Shown here piece after piece: positions 17,283 through 25,862 of a DNA stretch of 64,000 nucleotides. Within the stretch, counting starts at the first letter, position 1; each line of letters opens with the position of its first letter. Under the pieces are notes generated by a model, which saw only the letters and a program-made list of their open reading frames with translations, had not been told where the DNA came from and did not search any database. Location: NCBI RefSeq assembly GCF_048571275.1, contig NZ_CP182357.1, positions 62,001 through 126,000 on the forward strand, read 5' to 3'. The position numbers were made by a program, and so were the translations under genes. This stretch comes from Marinarcus sediminis (GTDB taxonomy: Bacteria > Campylobacterota > Campylobacteria > Campylobacterales > Arcobacteraceae).

Positions 17283-17879
17283 TTAAAAAAACTCTTTTAC
17301 TAACATTACAATACCAAATAAACCAAGAATAAACGCTGAAACGATTGCAATTTTTGAATACACATTTGGTGAAACCAGATGCTTACTTTTATGAATAAAG
17401 TAAGGCATAACAGTAATCCATAGAAGTATTGCAAAAAGCATTCCACTGACCGTATAAAGAGGTTGTGAACTTTTTGTCGAAAAGGTCGTAACACTCAGCC
17501 AGAAAATAATCGTATAAGGACTAAACAGTGTTAAAACATACCCTTTTAAATAGTGCTTTAATACAGAACCTTTATGATCAATGCTGACTTTTTTTATGTG
17601 TGCATTTCTGTTTTTAAAAATAATAATCGCCATATACATTAAAAACGTTGCACCCAATAAAGAGAAATAGCGTAAAACCGTCTCATTATTGATATAGTAT
17701 GTTAAACCAAACAATATAATCATCAAATAAGTTGTATCGGCACTCATGGCACCAAAACCAACGGCAACACCATTTCGATAACGTTTTAACGCCTCGTTCA
17801 TAATCAAAATGTTAATGGGTCCCAATGGCACAGCTGCACCAAATCCCAAAACCATGCCTTGTAAAAATTCACTTATCAT
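17283..17879 (-). CDS. LysE-family amino-acid exporter
   Basis: A 198-residue membrane protein with about six helices. It begins with the family signature GAAVPLGPINILIMNEAL (residues about 14-31), and SPYTIIFWL appears near residue 120. LysE/RhtB proteins export basic or small amino acids and related metabolites; the substrate cannot be read from the sequence. It is divergent from sufB and lies after the nifS promoter region without an obvious functional link. Confidence 0.85.
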   Translation of the reverse strand: MISEFLQGMVLGFGAAVPLGPINILIMNEALKRYRNGVAVGFGAMSADTTYLMIILFGLTYYINNETVLRYFSLLGATFLMYMAIIIFKNRNAHIKKVSIDHKGSVLKHYLKGYVLTLFSPYTIIFWLSVTTFSTKSSQPLYTVSGMLFAILLWITVMPYFIHKSKHLVSPNVYSKIAIVSAFILGLFGIVMLVKEFF

Positions 17880-17973
17880 AACATTGTCATTGTATTGTTT
17901 GTTTCAATTATTCTCATTGGGTAATATTAACTAAAACCTCTTTAAACTCTTTATATATATGACAATTTTATGC

Positions 17974-18007
17974 TATACTTTTAAATAAGATAAAAATTAT
18001 CCTATTT
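17974..18007 (+). promoter_or_regulatory. sufB promoter -10 with overlapping palindromic operator
   Basis: A TATACT -10 box at 17974-17979 is followed by the palindrome AAATAAGATAA-AAA-TTATCCTATTT at 17983-18007 (10 of 11 arm positions pair). The palindrome covers the likely transcription start, a typical repressor position. The arm is shared with the site upstream of nifS. Confidence 0.6.
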
Positions 18008-18019
18008 AGGAGTTTTTAG

Positions 18020-19453
18020 ATGAAAAACCAAGAGATAAACAGAGTTGTATCGCAAGAGTATGCCTTAGGCTTTGAAACCATTGTCGAGTCAGATACCTTT
18101 CCAAAGGGGTTAAATGAAGATGTCATACGAGCAATCAGTGCCAAAAAAAATGAACCCGATTGGCTTTTAGAGTTCAGATTAAAAGCTTACAGAAAATTTT
18201 TAACCCTGAGTGAACCTTCGTGGGCAAATATTCACCACAAAAAAATCGATTACAATGACATCAGTTACTACTCTGCTCCGAAAAAAAACGTACAATCTTT
18301 AGATGAAGTGGATGCTTCCATTTTAAAAACGTATGAAAAACTGGGTATTCCACTTGAAGAGCAAAAAATATTAGCAGGTGTGGCAGTCGATGCGGTGTTT
18401 GATTCGGTTTCGGTTAAAACCACGTTTCAAAAAGAGTTAGAAGCGTTGGGCATTATATTTTGTTCCATCAGCGAAGCCGCACAAAAACACCCCGAACTTT
18501 TAAAACAATATTTGGGTTCGGTGGTGCCTTATGCCGACAACTATTTTGCCACACTCAATTCAGCTGTATTTACCGATGGCTCGTTTGTTTATATTCCAAA
18601 AGGAACAAAATGCCCGATGGAACTCTCCACCTATTTTAGAATCAATGCCATAAATACAGGGCAATTTGAACGAACCCTTATCATTGCCGATGATGACAGT
18701 TATGTCTCTTATAATGAAGGGTGTTCTGCCCCAACAAGAGATGAGAACCAACTCCATGCAGCCATTGTTGAACTCATTGCTTTAGAAAATGCGCAAATTA
18801 AATACTCGACCATACAAAACTGGTATCCTGGCGATGCCAATGGGAAAGGAGGCATTTATAACTTTGTGACCAAAAGAGGTCTGTGCAAAGGCAATAACTC
18901 AAAAATATCGTGGACACAAGTGGAAACGGGTTCACTCATTACGTGGAAATACCCCAGTTGCATCTTAAAAGGAGATAATTCTGTGGGAGAGTTTTACTCC
19001 GTTGCCCTCACCTCTTTGGCTCAACAAGCCGATACGGGTACAAAAATGATTCACTTGGGTAAAAATACCAAATCGACCATTATTTCAAAAGGAATTTCGG
19101 CATTACAAGGGAGCAATGCCTACAGAGGTTTGGTCAAAGTATCCAAAGAAGCCCACAATGCCAGAAATTTTTCACAATGCGACTCCCTTTTAATTGGTCA
19201 AAATTGCAGTGCACACACCTTCCCTTATCAAGAGATACGGAACAAAAGTGCTAAAATAGAACATGAAGCAACCACCTCAAAAATTTCGCAAGAACAACTT
19301 TTTTATATCATGCAAAGAGGCATCAGTGAAGAAGATGCCGTATCCCTTATTGTTAATGGTTTTTGCAAAGAGGTTTTAAAAGAGCTTCCACTGGAGTTTG
19401 CTGCTGAAGCAAAAGCCCTTTTAAGTGTAAGTTTAGAAGGCAGTGTTGGTTAG
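18020..19453 (+). CDS. sufB: Fe-S assembly scaffold protein SufB
   Basis: A 477-residue SufB with the beta-helix core of the SufBCD scaffold. Visible are VFTDGSFVYIPKGTKCP, YNEGCSAPTRDENQLHAA, and the C-terminal SAHTFPYQEIRN with the conserved cluster or sulfur-transfer Cys nearby (QCDSLLIGQNCSAH). It is first gene of sufB-C-D-S-E-T. The start follows TTAGGAGTTTTTAG. Length is normal. Confidence 0.96.
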   Translation: MKNQEINRVVSQEYALGFETIVESDTFPKGLNEDVIRAISAKKNEPDWLLEFRLKAYRKFLTLSEPSWANIHHKKIDYNDISYYSAPKKNVQSLDEVDASILKTYEKLGIPLEEQKILAGVAVDAVFDSVSVKTTFQKELEALGIIFCSISEAAQKHPELLKQYLGSVVPYADNYFATLNSAVFTDGSFVYIPKGTKCPMELSTYFRINAINTGQFERTLIIADDDSYVSYNEGCSAPTRDENQLHAAIVELIALENAQIKYSTIQNWYPGDANGKGGIYNFVTKRGLCKGNNSKISWTQVETGSLITWKYPSCILKGDNSVGEFYSVALTSLAQQADTGTKMIHLGKNTKSTIISKGISALQGSNAYRGLVKVSKEAHNARNFSQCDSLLIGQNCSAHTFPYQEIRNKSAKIEHEATTSKISQEQLFYIMQRGISEEDAVSLIVNGFCKEVLKELPLEFAAEAKALLSVSLEGSVG

Positions 19454-19462
19454 GAGATTATG

Positions 19463-20215
19463 ATGTTAGAAATTAAAAATTTAAGTGTGAATATAAAAGA
19501 TAAAACCATTTTACAAGATTTGAATTTGACCATAAAAGATGGGGAAGTACATGTATTAATGGGCTTAAATGGTACAGGAAAATCCACTTTGGTTAAAGCC
19601 ATCAGTGGCCATTTTGATTGTGAAGTCACCCAAGGAAGCATACAATATAATAAAAAAGAACTTCTCAAACTCGATGCCTCCCAACGTGCCAATGAGGGCA
19701 TTTTTATGAGTTTTCAAAACCCCGTTGAAATTCCAGGGGTCAATAACAACTATTTTTTAAAATCGGCTCTGAATGAAAAACGCCAATATCAAAAACAAAC
19801 CCCATTGAATGCTGCTGAATTTATAAAATACATCAAAGAGATTACCTCGAAATACAATATTGACAATGCCATTTTAAAACGCGATGTCAACGATGGTTTT
19901 TCAGGTGGAGAGAAAAAAAGAAATGAAATTTTACAACTTTTAACTCTTAAACCTGATTTTATCATGCTTGACGAGATTGACTCTGGCTTAGATATTGATG
20001 CGCTTAAAATTGTAGCCAACAGTGTGAATTCACTCTTAGATGGCAAACGCTCACTTTTGATGATTACACACTATGAGAGATTGTTGGATTTTATCAAACC
20101 CGATTTTGTGCACATTTTAAGTGGAGGTAAAATCATTAAAACGGGCGATTATTCTTTGGCACTTGAAATAGAGAAAAATGGCTATGAAGCGTTTGGAGTA
20201 TCTCATGACTCTTAA
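19463..20215 (+). CDS. sufC: Fe-S assembly ATPase SufC
   Basis: ABC-type ATPase of the SufBCD complex. It has Walker A GLNGTGKST, Q-loop FMSFQNPVEIPG, signature FSGGEKKRNE, Walker B FIMLDEIDSGLD and the switch His in LMITHYERLLD. It is 250 residues, normal. I start at the second of two adjacent ATG codons because it sits 6 nt from the GGAG site; the first (19460) is only 3 nt away. It overlaps sufD by 11 nt. Confidence 0.95.
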   Translation: MLEIKNLSVNIKDKTILQDLNLTIKDGEVHVLMGLNGTGKSTLVKAISGHFDCEVTQGSIQYNKKELLKLDASQRANEGIFMSFQNPVEIPGVNNNYFLKSALNEKRQYQKQTPLNAAEFIKYIKEITSKYNIDNAILKRDVNDGFSGGEKKRNEILQLLTLKPDFIMLDEIDSGLDIDALKIVANSVNSLLDGKRSLLMITHYERLLDFIKPDFVHILSGGKIIKTGDYSLALEIEKNGYEAFGVSHDS

Positions 20216-21383
20216 TCAATACACCTTTGAACCCTTTATTCAAGATGAGAGTTCGTTTAAAGCGTTGTTGCACTTAAAACTTCCCCACAATAAAATTGAA
20301 ACATTCCGACATTTTGATGTCGAAGATATTCTTTCAGAAGAGTATGAACTTTCAATAACACATGAGGTCTCTTCTCAAACGAAAAAACATTTTACAAAAG
20401 GTTTTTACTCTTTGCTCATAAAAAATGGTCAAATCCTCTCAAACCAAACCGATTTGCCTCCGTATATTACCCTTGAAAAAAGAGCAAAAAAAAGCTTTAA
20501 AACCAACAATGCGTTTGCTTATTTGAGTGAACTCTTTTTTAAAGAGACTACGGTTTTAAAAATAGATAAAAGCCCCGATAAACCCTTAATGATAATGAAT
20601 ATTAACACAAAGAACAACCATTTTATTCCCACTTCTTTAACCATTGAAGTTTCTAAAAACTCTACTTTGGATATGGTTGATGTATATGACTTCAAAGAAC
20701 AAACAAACAGTTTTGCCAATGTCAACCGATTTTTTGATGTGAAATTTGGGGCTCATATCAATTACACTAAACTGCAACAACTCTCAAAAAGTTCAAGTTT
20801 GATTGTTAATACCTTTGCTCATTTGGCAACCAAAAGCACACTTGATACCATCAACTTGGATTATGGGGGATACAAAACCTTAAACATTGCAGATATTGTT
20901 TTAACGAAAAAAAACAGTTCGATTCATTTAAATGGACTCATAAAAAATAAAGGTCATGCTAAAAATGGCAATATGGCTTCCATTGAACATCTTGCAGAGT
21001 TTACATCAAGCAATCAAGCCTTTAAACATGTATTAGATGAACATGCCCAAGCAGTGTGTGATATTAAATCCATCATACAATCAAACGCACCCTTTTCAAA
21101 AGCGTTTCAAAATTCACACACCATTTTACTAAGCGATGATGCCAAAATCAATGCCCAACCAAGGTTGCAAATCTATACCGATGAACTGCAAGCCAGTCAT
21201 GGAGCAACAACGGGGGCTTTAGATGAAGAGCAATTAAACTATTTACAACTGCGTGGTATTTCAAAACAAGAGGCAACCAACATACTCTTAACCGCCTTTG
21301 AAGAAACAATTTTAAATAAAATTACCCACCCTACCATTCGAGCATTTGTAGATGTGTATCAAAAAGGAGTTCATCATGTATAA
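20205..21383 (+). CDS. sufD: Fe-S assembly protein SufD
   Basis: A 392-residue SufB paralogue that completes the SufBC2D complex. The C-terminal half is recognisable (DDAKINAQPRLQIYTDELQASHGATTGALDEEQLNYLQLRGI), which includes the conserved His of SufD. The N-terminal half is divergent, as usual for SufD. The start at 20205 has a TTGGAG site and overlaps sufC by 11 nt; a longer in-frame form from 20178 would lie deeper inside sufC and is less likely. Confidence 0.92.
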   Translation: MTLNQYTFEPFIQDESSFKALLHLKLPHNKIETFRHFDVEDILSEEYELSITHEVSSQTKKHFTKGFYSLLIKNGQILSNQTDLPPYITLEKRAKKSFKTNNAFAYLSELFFKETTVLKIDKSPDKPLMIMNINTKNNHFIPTSLTIEVSKNSTLDMVDVYDFKEQTNSFANVNRFFDVKFGAHINYTKLQQLSKSSSLIVNTFAHLATKSTLDTINLDYGGYKTLNIADIVLTKKNSSIHLNGLIKNKGHAKNGNMASIEHLAEFTSSNQAFKHVLDEHAQAVCDIKSIIQSNAPFSKAFQNSHTILLSDDAKINAQPRLQIYTDELQASHGATTGALDEEQLNYLQLRGISKQEATNILLTAFEETILNKITHPTIRAFVDVYQKGVHHV

Positions 21384-22560
21384 AGAGGTTTTCCCCTATT
21401 TTCAAAACTCATCGACAATTTATTTAGACAATGCCGCTACCACTCAAAAACCTCAAGATGTTATTGATGCCATTACCGAATATTACACGCACTATTGTGC
21501 CAATACACACCGAAGCAGTTTTGGCGATGCCAACAGAGCCACACAAGAGTTTGAAAAGGCCAGAGAAACCATCAAAGAGTATATTCATGCCCAAGATGTT
21601 TCTGAAATTATTTTCACCAAAGGAGTGACGGAAAGCATCAATTTTGTCGCAACTTCTTTTGCTAAAAGGTTTGAAACCATTATTATCTCTTCGCTGGAAC
21701 ATCACAGCAATATTGTGCCTTGGCAGATGCAAGAGAAAATCTTGCATTATGGTTTAGAAGTAGTCAATTGCGATGAAAACTTAGATTTCGATATGGCACA
21801 TTTTGAGATGTTATTAAAAACCAATCCCAGTGCTTTTGTGAGTATTACCCATGTTTCCAATGCGTTTGGAAAAATCCATGCTTTAAAAGAGATCATTCAA
21901 CTCGCACACAAATACAATACTTTTGTGCTTGTAGATATGGCACAAAGTTTGGCACACTTTCCCATTGATGTCACGGATTTAGATGCAGATTTTGTAGCCC
22001 TTTCTTCCCATAAAACCTTTGGACCAACGGGAGTGGGAGTGTTGTATGTTAAAAAAGAGCATTTAATTCACCTAAATGCGTATCAAACAGGAGGAGCTAC
22101 GATTAATGATGTCAGTTATGAACAAACCATTTTATTGGATTCTCCGTATAAATATGAGGCAGGCACACAAAATATTGCAGGGGTAATTGGCTTTAAAGCG
22201 GCTTTGGATTTTTTAAACAAAATGAATTGGGAAGAGGTGCAAACCTATGAAAAAGCGTTATATGAATATGCCCATAAAGAGCTTTCAAAACTGGACGATA
22301 TACTCTTTTATAACACCCTTGATAACTGCATTGGCAGTCTGAGTTTTAATATTAACAATATCAACTGCGAAGATATAGGCATACTCTTAGACAAACAGCA
22401 CATTGCTGTAAGAACAGGGCATCATTGTGCACAACCCATTATGAAACATCTCAATATTAAAGGAACCGTACGAATCAGTTTGGCGTTTTATAACACCAAA
22501 GAGGAGATTGACCAACTCATTATTGCTTTAAATAAAACAATTGGCATTTTAAAGGATTAA
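21376..22560 (+). CDS. sufS: SufS-type cysteine desulfurase
   Basis: Group II cysteine desulfurase of 394 residues. Motifs are YLDNAATTQKPQ at the N-terminus, the PLP-Lys motif LSSHKTFGPTGVGVLYV, and the catalytic-Cys loop RTGHHCAQPIMKHL. It provides sulfur to SufE and SufB. The AAAGGAG site 9 nt upstream picks ATG 21376, overlapping sufD by 8 nt. The genome region thus has two desulfurases (nifS and sufS) dedicated to two scaffolds. Confidence 0.95.
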   Translation: MYKEVFPYFQNSSTIYLDNAATTQKPQDVIDAITEYYTHYCANTHRSSFGDANRATQEFEKARETIKEYIHAQDVSEIIFTKGVTESINFVATSFAKRFETIIISSLEHHSNIVPWQMQEKILHYGLEVVNCDENLDFDMAHFEMLLKTNPSAFVSITHVSNAFGKIHALKEIIQLAHKYNTFVLVDMAQSLAHFPIDVTDLDADFVALSSHKTFGPTGVGVLYVKKEHLIHLNAYQTGGATINDVSYEQTILLDSPYKYEAGTQNIAGVIGFKAALDFLNKMNWEEVQTYEKALYEYAHKELSKLDDILFYNTLDNCIGSLSFNINNINCEDIGILLDKQHIAVRTGHHCAQPIMKHLNIKGTVRISLAFYNTKEEIDQLIIALNKTIGILKD

Positions 22561-22562
22561 GG

Positions 22563-22973
22563 ATGGAGTTTCACAACAGAGTTTCAAAAATAAAAGAGGA
22601 GTTAGCACTCTTTGATGATGAACTGGAAAAATATGAATACATTATTGATTTGGGCAAATTGCTTGAACCTTTAGATAAAGAAGCATTAAAAGATGAAAAT
22701 TTGGTTCAAGGGTGCACTTCAAAAGTGTGGTTGATTGTGGAAAAACAAGGGGACAAACTCCTCTTTAAAGCCACCAGCGATGCCCAAATTGTCAAAGGTT
22801 TGGTCTATATTATCATCACACTTTTTTCAAATTTAACGCCCCAAGAAATTTTAAATACCAATATTGATGTATTGGATGAATTAGAATTAACCGAAATCAT
22901 TACCCCTAACCGACAAAGTGGCGTAACAGGAATGTTAAAAAAAATAAAACAATATGCAAAAGCATTACAATAG
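22563..22973 (+). CDS. sufE: Sulfur acceptor protein SufE
   Basis: A 136-residue SufE-family protein that accepts persulfide sulfur from SufS and delivers it to SufB. The active Cys is in LVQGCTSKVWL (about residue 53). The ending RQSGVTGMLKKIKQYA is typical. It starts 2 nt after sufS, so coupling is tight. Confidence 0.94.
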   Translation: MEFHNRVSKIKEELALFDDELEKYEYIIDLGKLLEPLDKEALKDENLVQGCTSKVWLIVEKQGDKLLFKATSDAQIVKGLVYIIITLFSNLTPQEILNTNIDVLDELELTEIITPNRQSGVTGMLKKIKQYAKALQ

Positions 22974-22982
22974 GAAAACCCC

Positions 22983-23348
22983 ATGAAAAAAGAGAACGTA
23001 TACACACAAGAAGATTTAGAAAAAATCAAAGAGAAACTCATTGAAAACTATAAAAATGTTTATGACCCCGAGATTCCTGTGAATATTTATGACTTGGGAC
23101 TCATATACACTATTGACTTTAGCCAAAAAGATAACTACTTGTATTGCAAAATCGTCATGACGCTCACAAGCCCCGCTTGCCCAGTGGCAGAATCATTGAT
23201 TGATGAAGTCAAATACTTAACCAAAACCATGCCACAAATCGATGAAGTGGAAGTAGAAATCACCTTTAATCCCCCATGGGATAAATCAAAAATGTCAGAA
23301 GATGCCTTAGAGATTTTTGAGTTAGAAAGCGTTACGTTGGGGAGATGA
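22983..23348 (+). CDS. sufT: SufT-like MIP18/DUF59 Fe-S maturation protein
   Basis: A 121-residue DUF59 (MIP18) protein. It has the family pattern DPEIPVNIYDLGLIY and the conserved Cys in LTSPACPVAESL. SufT-type proteins assist in Fe-S delivery when demand is high. It is last in the suf operon, 9 nt after sufE. It ends in UGA, with a second in-frame UGA and then UAA four and five codons on. The accessory island begins about 55 bp downstream. Confidence 0.9.
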   Translation: MKKENVYTQEDLEKIKEKLIENYKNVYDPEIPVNIYDLGLIYTIDFSQKDNYLYCKIVMTLTSPACPVAESLIDEVKYLTKTMPQIDEVEVEITFNPPWDKSKMSEDALEIFELESVTLGR

Positions 23349-23403
23349 AAAGTTTTATGATAAAATAAAATTATTAACAGGGATAGATTATAGAAAGAAA
23401 AAA

Positions 23404-23460
23404 CCGGGACCAAGAGTGAACGATACTTAGTCTGATAATTAAGTATCCTGTCCCCGGAAT
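23404..23460. repeat. REP-like palindromic repeat (intact copy)
   Basis: A 57-bp element with ends CCGGGAC / GTCCCCGG and an inner hairpin GATACTTA / TAAGTATC. A second copy in inverse orientation is split by the IS110 element (35324-35336 and 36685-36710), and a partial copy (CAGTCCTCGGAATTTTA) lies at 44569-44584. The copies mark the left edge, interior and right edge of the accessory island. Confidence 0.7.
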
Positions 23461-23748
23461 TTAAAGTACTTCATCTTCTCCAAAAGTACAAGAAGATAAA
23501 ATATTTTCAATCTCATTATAAGCTTCATCGATACTGTTTTTGGATAATTCTTTATGTTTTATTACCTCATAGTTTATGTCAAATTTTATCTTTACTCGTT
23601 TTGACATCATTGAAGTTATAAAGTTATAAGTATCTATGCCTTCATTGAAAACATAAATTGCTAATGATGTTTGATTTTCTATATTTGTCAATAAATATTT
23701 TACTGATATTTTATTTATTTTCTCTCTCTTATATTTGATAGCAGCCAC
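23461..23748 (-). CDS. Hypothetical protein at island edge
   Basis: A 95-residue basic protein of unknown family, MAAIKYKREKINKISV to FGEDEVL, predicted mixed alpha/beta and soluble. The stop codon abuts the REP-like repeat. Base use is more A/T-rich than in the suf genes, like the rest of the island. No clear ribosome site is visible, so it may be a remnant or lowly expressed. Confidence 0.45.
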   Translation of the reverse strand: MAAIKYKREKINKISVKYLLTNIENQTSLAIYVFNEGIDTYNFITSMMSKRVKIKFDINYEVIKHKELSKNSIDEAYNEIENILSSCTFGEDEVL

Positions 23749-23882
23749 ATTTGTTTAAAATTATTTAGAATTTTATCAAGATTCTGAATAAATGATTATA
23801 AGTACTTTAAAATTGTACATTAAATATCACTTATTTCTATAATCAAACTATTTTAATAATATTTAATAACATTTTTAATACA

Positions 23883-25238
23883 ATGATGTCAAAACATATA
23901 AGTTGTAGAATGAAAAAAATTAAATTTTACCTTTTTGAATCTTTATATAAATCTGTTATTGCAACAATTTTTTTTATAATTGTATATCAATTCTCTTACA
24001 TTGAAATTATTCGTTCCAATATAGAAGATATTTCATTTGACTTATTAAACAAATTCACAATTGAAAATAGAGTGCAAGAAACTACTTCTCCAAATGTTTT
24101 ATTATTTAAAATTGATGATTACTTTTTAAAAGAAAAAAAACTACTTGATGATAATAACACTACAACGTATGGTTATTTGTTCCCAAGAGATAACATTGCA
24201 GCTTTTATTGAAAAACTAGATGATTTTATCATTGAATTTGATAAAAACCAAAAACCTCACTCTCTTTTTATAGATTATGACTTCTCATATACATCTTTAC
24301 CTTACAATAATGAGTTATCGAAAGAAGACCAAAATTTAATTGATACATTAAAAAAAGATAGAGATTATAAAATATTCTTACCTAAAACAAACAATTTTAA
24401 CTTTATTGAACAATCAACAGATATAAAAATTCAACAGCTAATAAAAGAAAAAAAACTTAACTTTGTATCAGTTGGTTTAATAGAATCTAGTGATGGAGTA
24501 TCTAGAAGATATCTACCATACAGAGATTTCCTAAACAATAATCAAATGCAAAGTTATACTCAGGCTATGCTAACTTTGTGGAATGATTTTAAAAATAACA
24601 CCCAAGACAATACTAAATTACAAAATACCTTTACAAATAAAAATGATATTGAAAATAGAATTATTTTTAAGAGTTATGCACAAAAAATTGATGAAGGTGA
24701 ATTTGAAACATACATAAGTAATTGGAAAAAATTTTATGTATATTCTGCAAATTATCCTTTTGATGAAATAATAGAAGACAATTTTTATGGCAGTATTATT
24801 TTGTTAGGGGGAACTCATTCCAATAATGATGATGTCTTTAATATTGCATCAATGAAAAACTCTGATGTTTTAAGTGGAATAGAAGTACAAGCTAATGTTT
24901 TAATGACATTATTTTATTTAAATGGGAAATTAGAAAAATTTGACTTTTACAAAAGTTGTATGATAATTTTTTCAGCTTTTTTAATTATAAATTTAGTAGT
25001 AGAATTAATTTTTGACTTACTAAACTTACAAGAGAGAAGAAGTTTAGAATTTATTGTACTACTTATCATTTTAAGTGCCGTATTATTTTTTATTTCATAT
25101 TACATATTTAATACATACAAGCAATGGTTTAATTGGTTTATCCCTGTAATATTATTTGAAACAATAGAAATATTAGAAACAATAAAAAAGTATTCAAAAG
25201 ACAGTTATACAAAAATCAAAAATAGGAGAAATAAATGA
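23883..25238 (+). CDS. CHASE2-domain membrane protein without kinase/cyclase output
   Basis: A 451-residue membrane protein. One N-terminal helix (about residues 18-38) is followed by a large extracytoplasmic CHASE2-type sensor (about 40-345), recognised by the domain ending SDVLSGIEVQANVLMTLFYLNGKL, and three closely spaced C-terminal helices (about 355-440). CHASE2 usually feeds a kinase or adenylate cyclase; here the protein stops after the helices with a short basic tail. It may start at the later MKKIKF (23910). Its stop overlaps the next ATG (ATGA), so it leads the envelope operon. Confidence 0.72.
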   Translation: MMSKHISCRMKKIKFYLFESLYKSVIATIFFIIVYQFSYIEIIRSNIEDISFDLLNKFTIENRVQETTSPNVLLFKIDDYFLKEKKLLDDNNTTTYGYLFPRDNIAAFIEKLDDFIIEFDKNQKPHSLFIDYDFSYTSLPYNNELSKEDQNLIDTLKKDRDYKIFLPKTNNFNFIEQSTDIKIQQLIKEKKLNFVSVGLIESSDGVSRRYLPYRDFLNNNQMQSYTQAMLTLWNDFKNNTQDNTKLQNTFTNKNDIENRIIFKSYAQKIDEGEFETYISNWKKFYVYSANYPFDEIIEDNFYGSIILLGGTHSNNDDVFNIASMKNSDVLSGIEVQANVLMTLFYLNGKLEKFDFYKSCMIIFSAFLIINLVVELIFDLLNLQERRSLEFIVLLIILSAVLFFISYYIFNTYKQWFNWFIPVILFETIEILETIKKYSKDSYTKIKNRRNK

Positions 25239-25861
25239 AAAAATTGTTAGCTTTTTCGATAATAGGGATTAGCCTAATGGCTTCAGAGTTAGTAGTAAAA
25301 AAGTCTGATGTTAAAATCTCAGTTAATGGAGAAATAAAATCATTAAGTAAAGATGCCTCTCTAAATCTTGAAGATGGTTCATCGGTTTGTTTTTTAGAAG
25401 GTGAGGGAAAGGTAATCATAAATAAACACAAACAACTTACCAAAAAATCAAAAAAATGCTATAGCACACCATTACCTGAAGGGTTTAAAATTGAAGATTT
25501 CGTTGAAGGATTAACTAATAGTGCAAAAGTTGCTTTGATTACAGGTGAACTAAAAGTAAAAAATGGAGTTAGCACAAAAAGTATTCAAACTTCACAAACA
25601 GTTACAGGAAACTATGAAATAACGTCTGAACAAAAGGAAATTATAGTTTATAATGAACTATATGGTCCATTACCTGTAACTTTAAAAATTATTGATAAAG
25701 ATAAAAATATTGTACAAGAATTTATAAATGAAGAGAATACAGTAACTCTTTTTAGAATTCCAACAAATATATTAAAAGAAAATTACAATATCCTAATAAC
25801 AAACGCTTTTGATGAAGAGTTGTTAAATCAGACAATTATAAATAAGAAACAAGTAAAATAA
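25235..25861 (+). CDS. Exported FecR-like/unknown protein
   Basis: A 208-residue exported protein with signal peptide MKKLLAFSIIGISLMASE. The segment that follows (VNGEIKSLSKDASLNLEDGSSVCFLEGEG) resembles FecR-type domains, which read like a short beta-strand module with a Gly-Asp-Gly turn. The rest is beta-rich and unassigned. FecR-like proteins often sit beside CHASE2 and caspase/CHAT proteins in bacterial genomes, and the coupling here (4-nt overlap with CHASE2) agrees. Two Cys (about residues 50 and 71) could form a disulfide. Confidence 0.6.
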   Translation: MKKLLAFSIIGISLMASELVVKKSDVKISVNGEIKSLSKDASLNLEDGSSVCFLEGEGKVIINKHKQLTKKSKKCYSTPLPEGFKIEDFVEGLTNSAKVALITGELKVKNGVSTKSIQTSQTVTGNYEITSEQKEIIVYNELYGPLPVTLKIIDKDKNIVQEFINEENTVTLFRIPTNILKENYNILITNAFDEELLNQTIINKKQVK

Positions 25862-25862
25862 A

